Positions 26,106 through 33,325 of a stretch of 33,673 bases of DNA are shown here, in pieces. The notes under the pieces were generated by a model that made no database searches, was not told where the DNA came from, and worked only from the letters and a program-made list of their open reading frames with translations. The stretch covers positions 1 to 33,673 of the forward strand of contig CANPOS010000021.1 in assembly GCA_947575745.1 (NCBI GenBank). The letters run 5' to 3'. The stretch comes from an uncultured Clostridium sp. GTDB taxonomy: Bacteria > Bacillota > Clostridia > TANB77 > CAG-508. Position 1 is the stretch's first letter, and every line of letters begins with the position of its first letter. The position numbers and the translations under genes were made by a program.

Positions 26106-26165
26106 TTTTGTTACGCTCTGTTGACAAAGCATTTTTTTGATATTATAATGCAAACTGTAACAAAA
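26106..26165. promoter_or_regulatory. operator-like inverted repeat around the early promoter
   Basis: TTTTGTTAC (26106-26114) and GTAACAAAA (26157-26165) are exact inverted repeats flanking the promoter, a likely pair of repressor half-sites or operators. Confidence 0.55.
26121..26149 (+). promoter_or_regulatory. sigma-A early promoter of the element
   Basis: TTGACA (26121-26126) and TATAAT (26144-26149) with a 17-base spacer are perfect. It drives the excisionase-like and helicase genes. Confidence 0.8.
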
Positions 26166-26211
26166 AGCAACAGTTTTTTGAAAATATTTTTAAAAAGGAG
26201 GAAAAAGTAAA

Positions 26212-26499
26212 ATGACAGTTACTGTTAAAACAGACACAGACATCGAGTTGAACATAAAAAAGTTAGATGAAATGCTAGAGAAAATTGAAATGCTAGAGAA
26301 TAATAAGTCAAAAATGATTAACTTTTTAACAATAAAACAATTTTCTCAAATAAGAGGATGCTCATTAAAAGTTCGGAGGCGACATCTTCAATTTGCCAGA
26401 TTTTCCTAGTGAGAACTATCGGCAAGCAAAAAGTAGTGGAAATTCGGAGCCTTGCGACACTGGTACATGACCAAAAGAGATAAAAATGAGAGTTGCTAG
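26212..26499 (+). CDS. small HTH/excisionase-like protein with three CGG skip sites
   Basis: A strong AAGGAGG precedes ATG 26212. The first frame stops early (26409), but three in-frame CGG codons, 26374-26376, 26420-26422 and 26445-26447, when each is read with its C skipped, give a continuous 94-residue protein that ends at TAG 26497-26499. The product reads FLTIKQFSQIRGCSLKV, then FNLPDFPSENYGKQKVVEI, then ALRHWYMTKRD, which is the layout of small winged-helix excisionase or MerR-like proteins of clostridial elements. The three skips within 75 bases are the densest cluster in the window, and the downstream frames read as protein only with all three. Role: probably excision or replication control; exact family uncertain. 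Its last codons overlap the right inverted repeat. Confidence 0.8.
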
Positions 26500-26517
26500 A
26501 CTGCTCAAACAATAATT
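26491..26517 (+). repeat. 27-bp inverted repeat, right copy
   Basis: AGTTGCTAGACTGCTCAAA, one differing base, then AATAATT. Partner of 24956-24982; together they enclose the repressor block and the HTH gene. Confidence 0.8.
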
Positions 26518-26599
26518 TTTAGAAGTGCAAGGGTGGTCTTCTGTATTTATAGTACAAAACCACCTTGTAAAGAAAAAATAAGAAAAGGAGTAATTTAAA

Positions 26600-27890
26600 A
26601 TGGAAATGAAAGAAGAAATTCAAACAAAAGAAGCGGAAAATGAGATAACCAATATTGAAAAAAGTGAGAATAATAGTATTCCACTAGATAATTCTAGTAA
26701 GCAGGAATTTAAGGGGAATTATCCAGAATGTGTGCTAAAATATTATGACCCTAGTGTCCTTTTGACTAATTCGCCAGAGTTAAAAACAGTAAATGACTAT
26801 TATGAAAGTGTTACTTGCAAAATTAAGGGCATAGAAAACTTACTTTATGAAGTACAAGGTTATTCATTAGCAGAAACTGCTAAACCGAATAAACTAATAG
26901 TCCTAAAAGGCGATGGCAGAAATGGCAAAAGTAAGATTTTTAGACCACTTGAAAAAGTATTGAACGAAAAATGCTCACATGAGCATTTGGAACAACTATC
27001 TGGAAGTAAAGCAGGAAGTAAATCAACAATTAAAAGATTAGACCGGTTGCACATTAAATATTATGGAAGACCAAAAGCAACCAAAATACATAAATAATTC
27101 GCTTGTAACTCGTATTGTATCAGGCGAGCCTATATCATTAAATGGAAAAGATGATAATAATGTCTTAATACCATATGCAACGATGATAATGTCTGTAAAT
27201 GATGTTATAAACTTTAAGGAAATCGGTCTTCATATAACAGATAGGGTTATAGTCGTGCCATTCCTTGCAACATTTACAGATGACAGAGGTAATCGTGATA
27301 TTAATATAGGAGATAAGCTATGTACAAAAGAAGCCTTAAAGATTATTGTAACTAGGGCTATACAAGCATTTGAAAAAGTGCTAGAGGTAGGTAGATTTAC
27401 TATTCCGCCTATTGTAGAGCAAGAAACAAAACGATATTTTATGGAATGTAATAGTGCATTAGAATTTGCTAGAATGTTTCCTATAAAAACAATTATCGTT
27501 AAATCGACTTATTATAAGAAATATAGTAATTGGTGTAGGAAGAATAATAGAGAAGCGGTTAGCGACTCGCAATTTGGTAAGCAACTTAAAGCAATAGGTT
27601 ATAGACCTGAACGATATTTATTAGGCGGTAAAAGAGAACAGTTTTATGCTTCTCCAGATTTCGATAATTCTAAAAGTAAAGATATTTACAATGAATATCT
27701 TCAATGGAATGGTATAACTAAAGAAACAGATAAAATTTATGGTGATAAATATAAAAGGGAAAACTATAATGGAACTTTTGAAGATTATCTTTGTAAACAA
27801 CTAGATGAGGAAGAAAAAACAGATAATGAAGAAACAACACAAGATGAACAAAAAACAGAAAGTCAAGAAACAGCATCTGACAACACATAA
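26600..27890 (+). CDS. phage/plasmid SF3-type helicase (P4 primase-like) with one CGG skip site
   Basis: Replication protein of the element. ATG 26600 follows AAAAGGAG. The helicase core has Walker A KGDGRNGKS (residues 103-111), a B-like region at LDGCTLNIMEDQ, IMSVNDVINFKEIG and an arginine-finger region ITDRVIVVPF. A C-terminal winged helix follows (about 300-370), and the tail is Glu/Thr-rich and disordered. The frame breaks at CGG 27044-27046 (RLDRLHIKYY becomes RLDGCTLNIMEDQKQPKYIN), the only CGGT case, giving about 429 residues. It lacks the N-terminal primase domain of long P4-type proteins, so it may depend on a host primase or be a shortened family member. Confidence 0.85.
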
Positions 27891-27902
27891 TGACTTAATG
27901 AT

Positions 27903-27932
27903 AAATAAGCTAGTCCTATGACTAGCTTATTT
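27903..27932 (+). terminator. intrinsic terminator after the helicase gene
   Basis: A perfect 13-bp stem (27903-27915 with 27920-27932), CTAT loop, T-rich end. Confidence 0.85.
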
Positions 27933-27933
27933 A

Positions 27934-28287
27934 TTGGAATTTCACTATGCCACTATGCCAGATACATATTAGTAAATAACATTTTAGTCTAGCTTAAATG
28001 GAATAGTTTTAAAATGGATATGTTTAATAAAATTTTATTTCAATTTAATATATAATTTTATATAAATCAAGTGAAACAATTTTTTACACAAAGTTCGTTA
28101 TGTTTTTATACGAAGTATAAAAACAAGTATGCAAATAATTAAAAATTTTTTATGAGGGTGCATCTATGAGCATTATTTTGAATTTTGCATAAAATACTTA
28201 TCTAATCTAATTGTCTGTTAATAAATTTTATAATAACAGGTAAATAAGCTAATTGTATTTTTGGAATTTCACTATGCCACTATGGCA
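27934..28287. repeat. direct repeats and hairpin in a 600-bp convergent non-coding zone
   Basis: Between 27891 and 28494 I see no gene. A 27-base direct repeat occurs at 27934-27960 and 28261-28287 (one mismatch), holding the tandem CACTATGC core. A perfect 10-bp hairpin lies at 28102-28124 (GTTTTTATAC, loop GAA). Each direct repeat is preceded by a TAAATAAGCTA-like stretch. The zone could carry a replication or transfer origin, or be a site where elements recombine. Function unproven. Confidence 0.55.
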
Positions 28288-28365
28288 GGTGTGTATATAT
28301 CAGGCTTGCTAAATTCGATTTTAAGACCTTTTAGTATATATGGCGAAAAAATTTTTGTCAAAATA

Positions 28366-28422
28366 AATATACCCTCTACATTGTCTAAAGAGCCTCTCTA
28401 GTTCAATATATGAGGGTATATT
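28366..28422. repeat. 11-bp inverted repeat
   Basis: AATATACCCTC (28366-28376) and GAGGGTATATT (28412-28422) are perfect inverted repeats 35 bases apart, with further weak complementarity inside. Possible oriT-like or terminator structure for the minus-strand genes. Confidence 0.5.
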
Positions 28423-28494
28423 GTAATGTTATTATTACTAACATAATTTTAAATATTGTATTTTGTAATTGTTTCTATATGCTAATTTTCTTTC

Positions 28495-28755
28495 TTATAT
28501 TGCTTCTGCCATTAGCCTTGTTGCTACCTTAAAACCTTCTACAAAATAATCTCTCATAGCTGTACTTTCCATATCTGTTTTATATTGTAGTATTTCTGTT
28601 AGTTCTTCTTGTTCTCTTGGTAATATTCCTTTGTAAAATTTTTCTTTAAGTATATTGTATTTATGTAGTAGTTCTGCATAGTCTTTACTATTAGACATTT
28701 CGTTTTCTGTCTGCTCATAAAGTTTTAGTATAACACTTTCTTGCTCTGTATCCAT
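28495..28755 (-). CDS. DUF6809-like small protein
   Basis: An 86-residue, all-helical acidic protein with a good ribosome site (AAAGGAG). The C-terminal MRDYFVEGFKVATRLMAEAI pattern resembles DUF6809 proteins of clostridial mobile elements, whose role is unknown. Last gene of the minus-strand cargo block. Confidence 0.5.
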   Translation of the reverse strand: MDTEQESVILKLYEQTENEMSNSKDYAELLHKYNILKEKFYKGILPREQEELTEILQYKTDMESTAMRDYFVEGFKVATRLMAEAI

Positions 28756-28822
28756 ATTTTGTAACTCCTTTCCTTTGTTTCTTTATTTACACTTTAAATA
28801 ACATAGTTATTTACACCTATAA

Positions 28823-29509
28823 TTAACTATTCTTTTGTATTTCCTCAATAGCCCTATTAGTAGCATATATTGTATTTTTGTTGTATAATCTTTGCCATGC
28901 TTGTTCATATCTCGACCATTTGAAACCTCTATGTTTTAAGATATTTCTAACTTCTTCGTTAGGTTTATCATCAAAAAGTATTTGTATTCTGTTTATATCT
29001 CTATTTAGTATTGCTTTACCACCAGTAAAGGTAATTTCTTCAAACTGCAATTCTTCTAGTTCCTGAATTTCTTTTATTCTGTCTTTAGTTCTTCTTATAT
29101 CTGCATTAAGGTAGGGTAACTCATACCATTCGTGAGGTCTAGCTTTTACTTCAACTTTTGCTTCTTCTAGCTTTTTAAGTCTAGCTTGTAGTTTTTCAAT
29201 AGCTTGGGGGTCATCACTTGAAATACTATTGTTATTCTCTATGTTTTCAACCTTATTTTCGTAGTATTCGGCTTTATTGTCTGCTTCTATTGATTTATCA
29301 AATTGACTGTGCATTTTCTCGTAACCTCGTCTTGTAGCATTTGCACTATAATGGTCTGTAAGTATTGGTTGTCCTAGTGGTATTGCATTACTTAATTTTT
29401 GGTATTGCTCATAGTGTTGTTGGCTCTTTTCTCTTGATTTTTCTGCTAATTCTTGGTATCTTTCTTTTTTATATTCTTGTCTTTCTTCATAATCAATTCT
29501 ACCTGCCAT
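28823..29509 (-). CDS. DUF3560-like protein
   Basis: The 228-residue protein starts MAGRIDYEERQEYKKERYQ and is coiled-coil-rich in its first 140 residues. It carries HSQFDKSIEADNKAEYYE and NNNSISSDDPQAIEKLQ, patterns I associate with DUF3560 proteins of conjugative elements. The C-terminal half forms a small alpha/beta domain (NRIQILFDDKPNEEVRNIL, then FKWSRYEQAWQR). Function unknown; the family is common next to DNA-processing genes. It is translated just after the unknown 29525-30115 gene. Confidence 0.65.
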   Translation of the reverse strand: MAGRIDYEERQEYKKERYQELAEKSREKSQQHYEQYQKLSNAIPLGQPILTDHYSANATRRGYEKMHSQFDKSIEADNKAEYYENKVENIENNNSISSDDPQAIEKLQARLKKLEEAKVEVKARPHEWYELPYLNADIRRTKDRIKEIQELEELQFEEITFTGGKAILNRDINRIQILFDDKPNEEVRNILKHRGFKWSRYEQAWQRLYNKNTIYATNRAIEEIQKNS

Positions 29510-29524
29510 TTTAAAATCTCCTTT

Positions 29525-30115
29525 CTAATATTCTCTTAAGAATGTAAATTCGTTTTGCCATTTCTCATATAATTGGTCATCTGTATATTCTTCTGATTTT
29601 CTAACTATAACACCATAACATTTGCCTTCTTCTTCAACTATGATTTCTATTGATCCATTTCCTAAAGATAATATCTCTTTAAATTTTCCAGTAATACCAT
29701 AGTCTTTTTTAGCATTTTCAAACCATTTATTAATTTTATGTGATAATGTATTTTCTCTGTTTTCTTTATCTACCACTTTTGATATGTTTTTAGGGCTATA
29801 AAGTAGGCTTTTTATAGTTTCTAAATCATCACGTTTTACAATTATTTCATTTGTATAATTTTCATATCCTAAAGAAGAAAACTCTACATCTTTTCCTAAA
29901 TTCCTTTTAATCATATTATTATTAGCTTCGTAGTACATGCCTAGAGGAGATAATATCAATATAAATTTATCTTTTCTTGGGTTCCATACATATAAATCAC
30001 TTTCATAATTAGAAGCAATTTGAAATGCCGTTAAAGCCGTACAATTAACATATATTTCATTTTCCCAGTATGGAGATATTTTAAATAACCATGCTTTATT
30101 ATTCTTGTTTTTCAT
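29525..30115 (-). CDS. hypothetical protein of the element
   Basis: I do not recognise this 196-residue protein. It is soluble, mixed alpha/beta, with many aromatic residues near the N-terminus (AWLFKISPYWENEIYVNCTA) and a C-terminal strand-rich end. Its ATG is 16 bases after the reframed stop of the RNase J-like gene, with AAGGAG between, so they are one transcript. Confidence 0.55.
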   Translation of the reverse strand: MKNKNNKAWLFKISPYWENEIYVNCTALTAFQIASNYESDLYVWNPRKDKFILILSPLGMYYEANNNMIKRNLGKDVEFSSLGYENYTNEIIVKRDDLETIKSLLYSPKNISKVVDKENRENTLSHKINKWFENAKKDYGITGKFKEILSLGNGSIEIIVEEEGKCYGVIVRKSEEYTDDQLYEKWQNEFTFLREY

Positions 30116-30131
30116 CTTTTTATTACTCCTT

Positions 30132-31320
30132 CTATAATCTGTATATTTCCTTATTCTTTAAATGTCTAATTCTATATGGTAAATCTAACTTGTCAAAATC
30201 ATATGAGTTTATTCCGATGTATAGGAATTATCACTTTAGGTTGAACAATGTTGCAAACTTCCATAATTCCTTCAGCAGTTGCATGACCGCTTGTGTGTAA
30301 ATAATGGTATTTTCTAGGAACAAACTTTACAAGGTCTTTTTCTGCTGTTGGACCTTGTAAATATCCTAACCATTGAGAGTAAATGAATAGGTTGTTTTTA
30401 AATCTAGGGTTATAAACAAATTTCTTTGAAAAGTAGTTGCTGCGAACTAACATACAAAAACCATTACTTACCATCTTTTTATACAATTCGCTATCAAAAC
30501 TCTTAACATCAGAGAAATTATAATAATCTGTATATTTCGCACTATTTTTGCTTACATAATCAAGTATTTTCTTTTGGTAAATATCGCATATAAACAGTTT
30601 TTCTCCTGCTTTTTTATTTGCATGATAAAAAGAAGCTATCCTGTCAATGTTAGTAGAAGCACATAGTATAAAAATGTATTTTTTACTTTTTATTAAACTA
30701 ACTGCTTCTTCCTGTAACATAAATTCAGACACAAAGTTTTCATCTTGTCTTGATAGTGTTGTATGCTCACAAATTAAAACATCAACTTTTCCTATTCGTT
30801 TAAGTGTTTTAGGTGTTCCTTTTCCCATAGGACCATGCAAACGGAAATCTCCTGTATGTAAAATTCTTTTTCCGTTAGCTTCTATCAGAAACATATAACT
30901 GTCAAATGCCGAATGGTCTGTACGAATAGGGGTTATTTTCATATCTCCAATTTTTAAAGGTACACCTTGCTTAAATATTTTAAATGTATCTATTTTATCA
31001 ATATGTTCCTGTGTAATGTCTGTAACACCTGTATCTTTCATTTTATTTTGAAATATAGTAAAAATCTCTTTTGCCTGTTTTCCAATGTAAATAGGAACAT
31101 CTTTATTAACTTGCATATATTCGCCTACATGATCGCCGTGATAATGTGTTATAAAAACAGCATCACATTTTTTACTGATATTAGCAATATTCACTTCTAT
31201 TTCATTTTCACAATTAGGGAGATTAGAGCCAACATCAATTAGTATTTTTGCTTTTGTACTTCTAATTTCAGTTACACAACCACCAATTTGATTAACACCT
31301 CTATGTATTTTAATCTGCAT
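30132..31320 (-). CDS. RNase J-like metallo-beta-lactamase-fold protein with one CGG skip site
   Basis: A zinc-dependent nuclease-type protein. The metal site FITHYHGDHVGEY (about residue 60), RTDHSAFDSYMFLI, HTGDFRLHG and the C-terminal YLHTSGHATAEGIMEV and PKVIIPIHG match RNase J-like enzymes. The frame breaks at CGG 30216-30214 (minus), exactly at the conserved Gly of the last motif: IPIHRNKLI becomes IPIHGINSYDFDKLDLPYRI. The reframed gene ends at 30132, giving 395 residues, and hands over to the next gene with a normal ribosome site. It is shorter than RNase J and lacks a clear long C-terminal domain, so it may be an element-encoded nuclease rather than the housekeeping RNase. Substrate unknown. 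Confidence 0.85.
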
Positions 31321-31385
31321 AATTCCATTTTCCTTTTCTTTTGTTTTAATACTTCTATTTCAAGCTATAATCGTTTTTAAGCCAT

Positions 31386-31478
31386 TTATAGAAACGGGTA
31401 ATATAATTTTGTTTTCAAGTAATTTGCATACCTTATTTTGCGATTTCTTATTGCTTCCAAAACTCTATTTATTGCCAT
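31386..31478 (-). CDS. 30-residue basic ORF
   Basis: In the 250-base gap between two minus-strand genes, an ATG at 31478 preceded by AGGA starts a short basic peptide (MAINRVLEAIRNRKIRYANY...). The codon pattern looks host-like. It may be a small protein or chance; nothing else is visible in the gap. Confidence 0.3.
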   Translation of the reverse strand: MAINRVLEAIRNRKIRYANYLKTKLYYPFL

Positions 31479-31568
31479 AGCACATCCTATCGTTGTCTAT
31501 ATCACAATTTTTAGAAAACCATAACAAAACCATAAACAAACTACAAAAAGCTATGACAAAACCAGTTA

Positions 31569-32078
31569 TTATGATACATCTCTGATATTTTCAAATACTT
31601 TACATATTAATCTGGTATAATCTATTATTCCATCTACCATAACATCCATATTTCCTAAAAAGTCTGAAATTGTACTTACTTTATAATTTTTCAAGTATGG
31701 TAGTTGTTTTTTACATAAAGGAAATATGTCAATTACTTCATTATCTAAACTTAAATCAATATTATTACAATTCTTTTTTATAAATCCCATAACAAGATAG
31801 GCATCATGCACAACAATAGGTAGTTGCCCTATAAATTCTAAAAGTTTTGGCATTACTATATCTATTGTTTCTGCATTGTTTAACTTATTATTTGTAAAGC
31901 CATTTATTGACTGATGTATAGGTTGTTTAGAATTAACAAAAGCAGTATATTCATCAACAATATTCCCATCTTTTACTTTGCAAACAGCTACTTCAATTAT
32001 TTGGTCTTTTTCTGGGTTAAACCCAGTTGTTTCAATATCTAATACCACATATTCATCTAATATTTTTCTAATACACAT
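31569..32078 (-). CDS. degenerate DnaQ-like exonuclease-fold protein, copy 1
   Basis: A 169-residue RNase H-fold protein of the DEDDh exonuclease type. The first motif VVLDIETTGFNPEKDQIIEV keeps both acidic residues (Asp, Glu). The second motif is changed: HDAYLVMGFIKK where active enzymes have HNAxFDxGFL, so the metal-binding Asp is replaced by Val. The third motif (VDGIIDYTRL) lacks the His. It is therefore probably inactive as a nuclease and could bind nucleic acid or a partner. It is a tandem duplicate of the next gene (28 bases apart). No in-frame CGG. Confidence 0.7.
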   Translation of the reverse strand: MCIRKILDEYVVLDIETTGFNPEKDQIIEVAVCKVKDGNIVDEYTAFVNSKQPIHQSINGFTNNKLNNAETIDIVMPKLLEFIGQLPIVVHDAYLVMGFIKKNCNNIDLSLDNEVIDIFPLCKKQLPYLKNYKVSTISDFLGNMDVMVDGIIDYTRLICKVFENIRDVS

Positions 32079-32105
32079 ATTTATTATCCCTTTACAAATA
32101 TATTA

Positions 32106-32618
32106 CTATCTTACCTTTTCAAATACTCTGAAAGTCCATCTAGCATAGTCTATTAGTCTATCTAGTACGATTTCATCATCTCCTAAAAACTTCAAAATTG
32201 TTTTCATCGTATAGATTTTCAAGTTTGGTAGTTTTTTCTTACATAAGGGAAGTGTATCAATTACTTCATTATCTAAACTTATATTAATATCAGCACAATT
32301 CTTTTTTAAAAAGCTAATAATCATCCTAGAACAATGAACAACAATAGGTAATGATCCTATAAAGTCTAAAAGTTTTGGAATTACTACATCTATTGTTTCT
32401 GCTTCTTTTAACATATCGTTAGTTATCTTTGTGATTTCTGCTGTTACTGGTGGTATAACTTCTTTGGGATTAACAAATGCAGTATATTCATCAATTATAT
32501 TTCCATCTTTTATTTTACAAACAGCAACTGCAATTATTTTATGCTTTTCTGGGTTTAAGCCAGTTGCTTCAACATCTAAAGTTACATATTCATTTAATAT
32601 TCTTCTTTTGATACACAT
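32106..32618 (-). CDS. degenerate DnaQ-like exonuclease-fold protein, copy 2
   Basis: A 170-residue paralogue of the preceding entry, with the first motif VTLDVEATGLNPEKHKII intact. The second motif is HCSRMIISFLKK, with the expected Asp replaced by Ile. The third is LDRLIDYARW, again without His. The two copies share the layout TAFVNPKEVI / TAFVNSKQPI and LPLCKKKLP / LPLCKKQLP. Two independently diverged copies with the same lost residues suggest selection on a non-catalytic role. Confidence 0.7.
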   Translation of the reverse strand: MCIKRRILNEYVTLDVEATGLNPEKHKIIAVAVCKIKDGNIIDEYTAFVNPKEVIPPVTAEITKITNDMLKEAETIDVVIPKLLDFIGSLPIVVHCSRMIISFLKKNCADINISLDNEVIDTLPLCKKKLPNLKIYTMKTILKFLGDDEIVLDRLIDYARWTFRVFEKVR

Positions 32619-32631
32619 ATTTATTATCCTT

Positions 32632-33192
32632 TCATTGTAATAACATTTTAAAATCTGTTTCTAAACCATTTTTCTTGGGTTTTATCAAGTTCTTTTTACA
32701 ATAATAATATCTATCAATTAAGTATTTTAAATATTCACTTGCATATTTTCCATTATATAGTTTGTCGATATATTCTTGTACTTCTGGAATATTCCTATTT
32801 TTGCGAAGTAATCTTAATTGTTCACTTATATTATTTTTCTGCTCTATAATATTTTTTACTACTGGTTTAGTTTCTTCATATATCCCTGCAAGTTCCTCAA
32901 ATGTTATTTCCTTTTTTAAATATTCTATTAATCTTCCAATGTAGTATAATGCTAAAGCCTTTGTTCTGTAATTCTTATAATTATATTTTTCTATGTCCTT
33001 TTTCAGTAATTCGTAACAATAGTCCTTATCCATATTGTAAACAAATATACTCTGACCATCTTTACTTACACTTATACAATTCAAAATTGCTTCTTCGGCT
33101 AATGCTTTTTTGTTTTTTCTTTTTCTGGCTTCTTGTATATTGTTATAAACTAATTCCGTAAAATATTGTACTTCTTCTTCAAAATTATACAT
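32632..33192 (-). CDS. hypothetical helical protein
   Basis: A 186-residue Lys/Glu/Tyr-rich protein, almost all helical, with YNMDKDYCYELLKKDIEKY and a C-terminal KYLIDRYYYCKK. Family not recognised. It precedes the exonuclease-like pair by 13 bases and probably starts that transcript; the terminator at 33283-33316 separates it from the sortase. Confidence 0.5.
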   Translation of the reverse strand: MYNFEEEVQYFTELVYNNIQEARKRKNKKALAEEAILNCISVSKDGQSIFVYNMDKDYCYELLKKDIEKYNYKNYRTKALALYYIGRLIEYLKKEITFEELAGIYEETKPVVKNIIEQKNNISEQLRLLRKNRNIPEVQEYIDKLYNGKYASEYLKYLIDRYYYCKKNLIKPKKNGLETDFKMLLQ

Positions 33193-33282
33193 TTCTTACC
33201 TCTTACAAACATAATATAGCATAACGATTTTTGTTTGTGTTATCAGAAAACTAAAAGGGGAGAGTAGAAGCATGAACATATA

Positions 33283-33316
33283 AAAATACCCACTAAATTT
33301 AATTAGTAGGTATTTT
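33283..33316. terminator. bidirectional-looking terminator
   Basis: AAAATACC (33283-33290) pairs with GGTATTTT (33309-33316), with inner ACTAA/TTAGT. Flanking A and T runs fit both strands; it follows the sortase gene on the minus strand. Confidence 0.7.
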
Positions 33317-33325
33317 ACATTATAT

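Noticed and set aside
26318-26512. 64-residue minus-strand ORF over the HTH gene
   Set aside because: It is the shadow of the reframed plus-strand gene, which has a strong promoter and ribosome site.
4562-30216. Sequencing or assembly error as the cause of the frame breaks
   Set aside because: All 15 breaks are the same event, an extra C before GGN, on both strands with unrelated flanks, while abundant other GGA sites are unaffected. Raw reads would still be the final test.
4562-30216. CGG simply reassigned to another amino acid
   Set aside because: Reading CGG as any single amino acid leaves the downstream frame wrong in every case; only a +1 shift restores the conserved sequence.
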